14,067 nt of DNA, taken from NCBI GenBank assembly GCA_018061485.1, contig JAGOUA010000003.1:16120-30186 (forward strand), read 5' to 3'. Of this stretch, positions 13,416-14,067 are shown piece after piece (within the stretch, counting starts at the first letter, position 1; each line of letters opens with the position of its first letter). The notes beneath the pieces are model-generated. The model was given only the letters and a program-made list of their open reading frames with translations. It searched no databases and had not been told where the DNA came from. A program made the position numbers and the translations under genes. Source of the DNA: Patescibacteria group bacterium (lineage in GTDB: Bacteria; Patescibacteriota; Patescibacteriia; 2-12-FULL-60-25).

Positions 13416-14067
13416 ATGGTGTATTGGCATGATCCAGTAGCGTTTTTATCGGGGTGTTCTCCCGCGAATCGGCGGGCGTTTGCAACGCTCGGAATTCATC
13501 GTGTCGGAGATCTTTTGGAGACGATCCCTCGTCGATACGAAGATTATTCCGTCACAAAAACGCTCGCAGAATGCCAAGATGGTGAGCAGGTTACGGTGCG
13601 TGTAAAGGTAAAGAAGGCTTCGATGAGTCCGGGGTTTCGCAAAAAGATGAAGCTTGCTCGCATCGTGATCGAAGACGCTTCAGGGACAGGGAGCGCCCTC
13701 TTCTTTAATCAGCCGTGGCTATTGAAAGAACTCACGCCTGGGCGCGAGGTGTTGATTTCGGGGGTGATTCATCTGCATGATACGTACGGAAGACAGCTCA
13801 CCAAACCGACCTGGCGCCCTATTGAGTTGGCCGCTTCGGATGAGGGGGATATTCAAGCGTTTTATCGCGCGACGCGAGCGATGCCGCAAAAGACGTATCG
13901 CCGATTTGTGCACAAGGCGTTACAAGAGCTGGTGTGGCCCGTGACGGATCCTGTTCCGGAGGCGTATCTCCCCGAGGGGGTGATGGGCTTTCGTGAGGCG
14001 TACGAGGCGATTCATGAACCAAAAACCATGACACTTGTGCCAAAAGCTCGCCGTCGGTTGGCGTATA
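13416..14067 (+). CDS. recG: ATP-dependent DNA helicase RecG, N-terminal part (cut by window end)
   Basis: 217 codons of an open frame that runs off the window. RecG remodels stalled replication forks and Holliday junctions. What is visible is the wedge/OB part: a helical start (FLSGCSPANRRAFATLGIHRVGDLLE, in two parts) leading to IPRRYEDYS, the RecG mark PRRYxD; OB-fold strands with VTVRVKVKK, ARIVIEDASGTGSALFFNQPWL and GREVLISGVI; then LPEGVMGFREAYEAIHEP and KARRRLAY, the segment just before the helicase domains. The Walker A and DEAD-type motifs lie beyond 14067. The N-terminal extension of some RecG proteins is missing. The ATG at 13416 is the only suitable start; the gene is divergent from the membrane protein gene with 75 bp between start codons. 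Confidence 0.9.
   Translation, partial: MVYWHDPVAFLSGCSPANRRAFATLGIHRVGDLLETIPRRYEDYSVTKTLAECQDGEQVTVRVKVKKASMSPGFRKKMKLARIVIEDASGTGSALFFNQPWLLKELTPGREVLISGVIHLHDTYGRQLTKPTWRPIELAASDEGDIQAFYRATRAMPQKTYRRFVHKALQELVWPVTDPVPEAYLPEGVMGFREAYEAIHEPKTMTLVPKARRRLAY

Overview
The window reads as chromosomal DNA of a Candidate Phyla Radiation (Patescibacteria) bacterium with about half G+C. A lineage such as Uhrbacteria or another ABY1 group is my best guess, but this is inferred from protein style and not proven. The hints are compact housekeeping genes, few Shine-Dalgarno sites, an aspartyl-tRNA synthetase without the usual bacterial insertion domain, a Gmad2 lipoprotein with a four-cysteine segment, and a two-helix membrane protein of a kind I associate with these phyla. 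TGA is used as a stop (scpA), so the code is not the UGA-recoded one of Absconditabacteria/Gracilibacteria.

Layout. 1-202: the end of an unknown gene and its terminator. 258-6456, all on +: ddl (D-Ala-D-Ala ligase), rpmE (bL31), prfA (RF1), aspS (AspRS), scpA and scpB (condensin partners) and an S11 D-Ala-D-Ala carboxypeptidase. aspS-scpA-scpB are translationally coupled by 1-nt and 4-nt overlaps. A small basic unknown protein lies on - at 6511-6726. dnaG and rpoD follow on + as the core of the macromolecular-synthesis operon. From 10124 to the end the region is mosaic: three tRNA genes on - (a CAU tRNA of Met or Ile2 type, initiator fMet, Arg-GCG), a YdjM-like membrane hydrolase, a Gmad2 lipoprotein with a cytidine/dCMP-deaminase-like gene, a PAP2 phosphatase on -, a membrane protein on -, and the N-terminal part of recG on +, cut by the window end.

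Functionally the window joins translation (L31, RF1, AspRS, tRNAs), transcription (primary sigma factor), replication, repair and segregation (primase, RecG, ScpAB) and envelope building (Ddl makes D-Ala-D-Ala, the S11 enzyme trims it, PAP2 may recycle lipid pyrophosphates).

Points most worth a second look: the initiator tRNA gene encodes C33 where bacteria have nearly invariant U33; most first genes of transcription units have a -10-like box only 6-11 nt before the ATG, implying leaderless mRNAs; the primary sigma factor carries a histone-like Lys/Ala/Pro tail with an exact 46-bp tandem duplication; a 21-bp stretch of dnaG is repeated exactly in the spacer upstream of the CAU tRNA gene; and AspRS lacks the GAD domain. 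I found no CRISPR array, insertion sequence, phage or obvious defence system.
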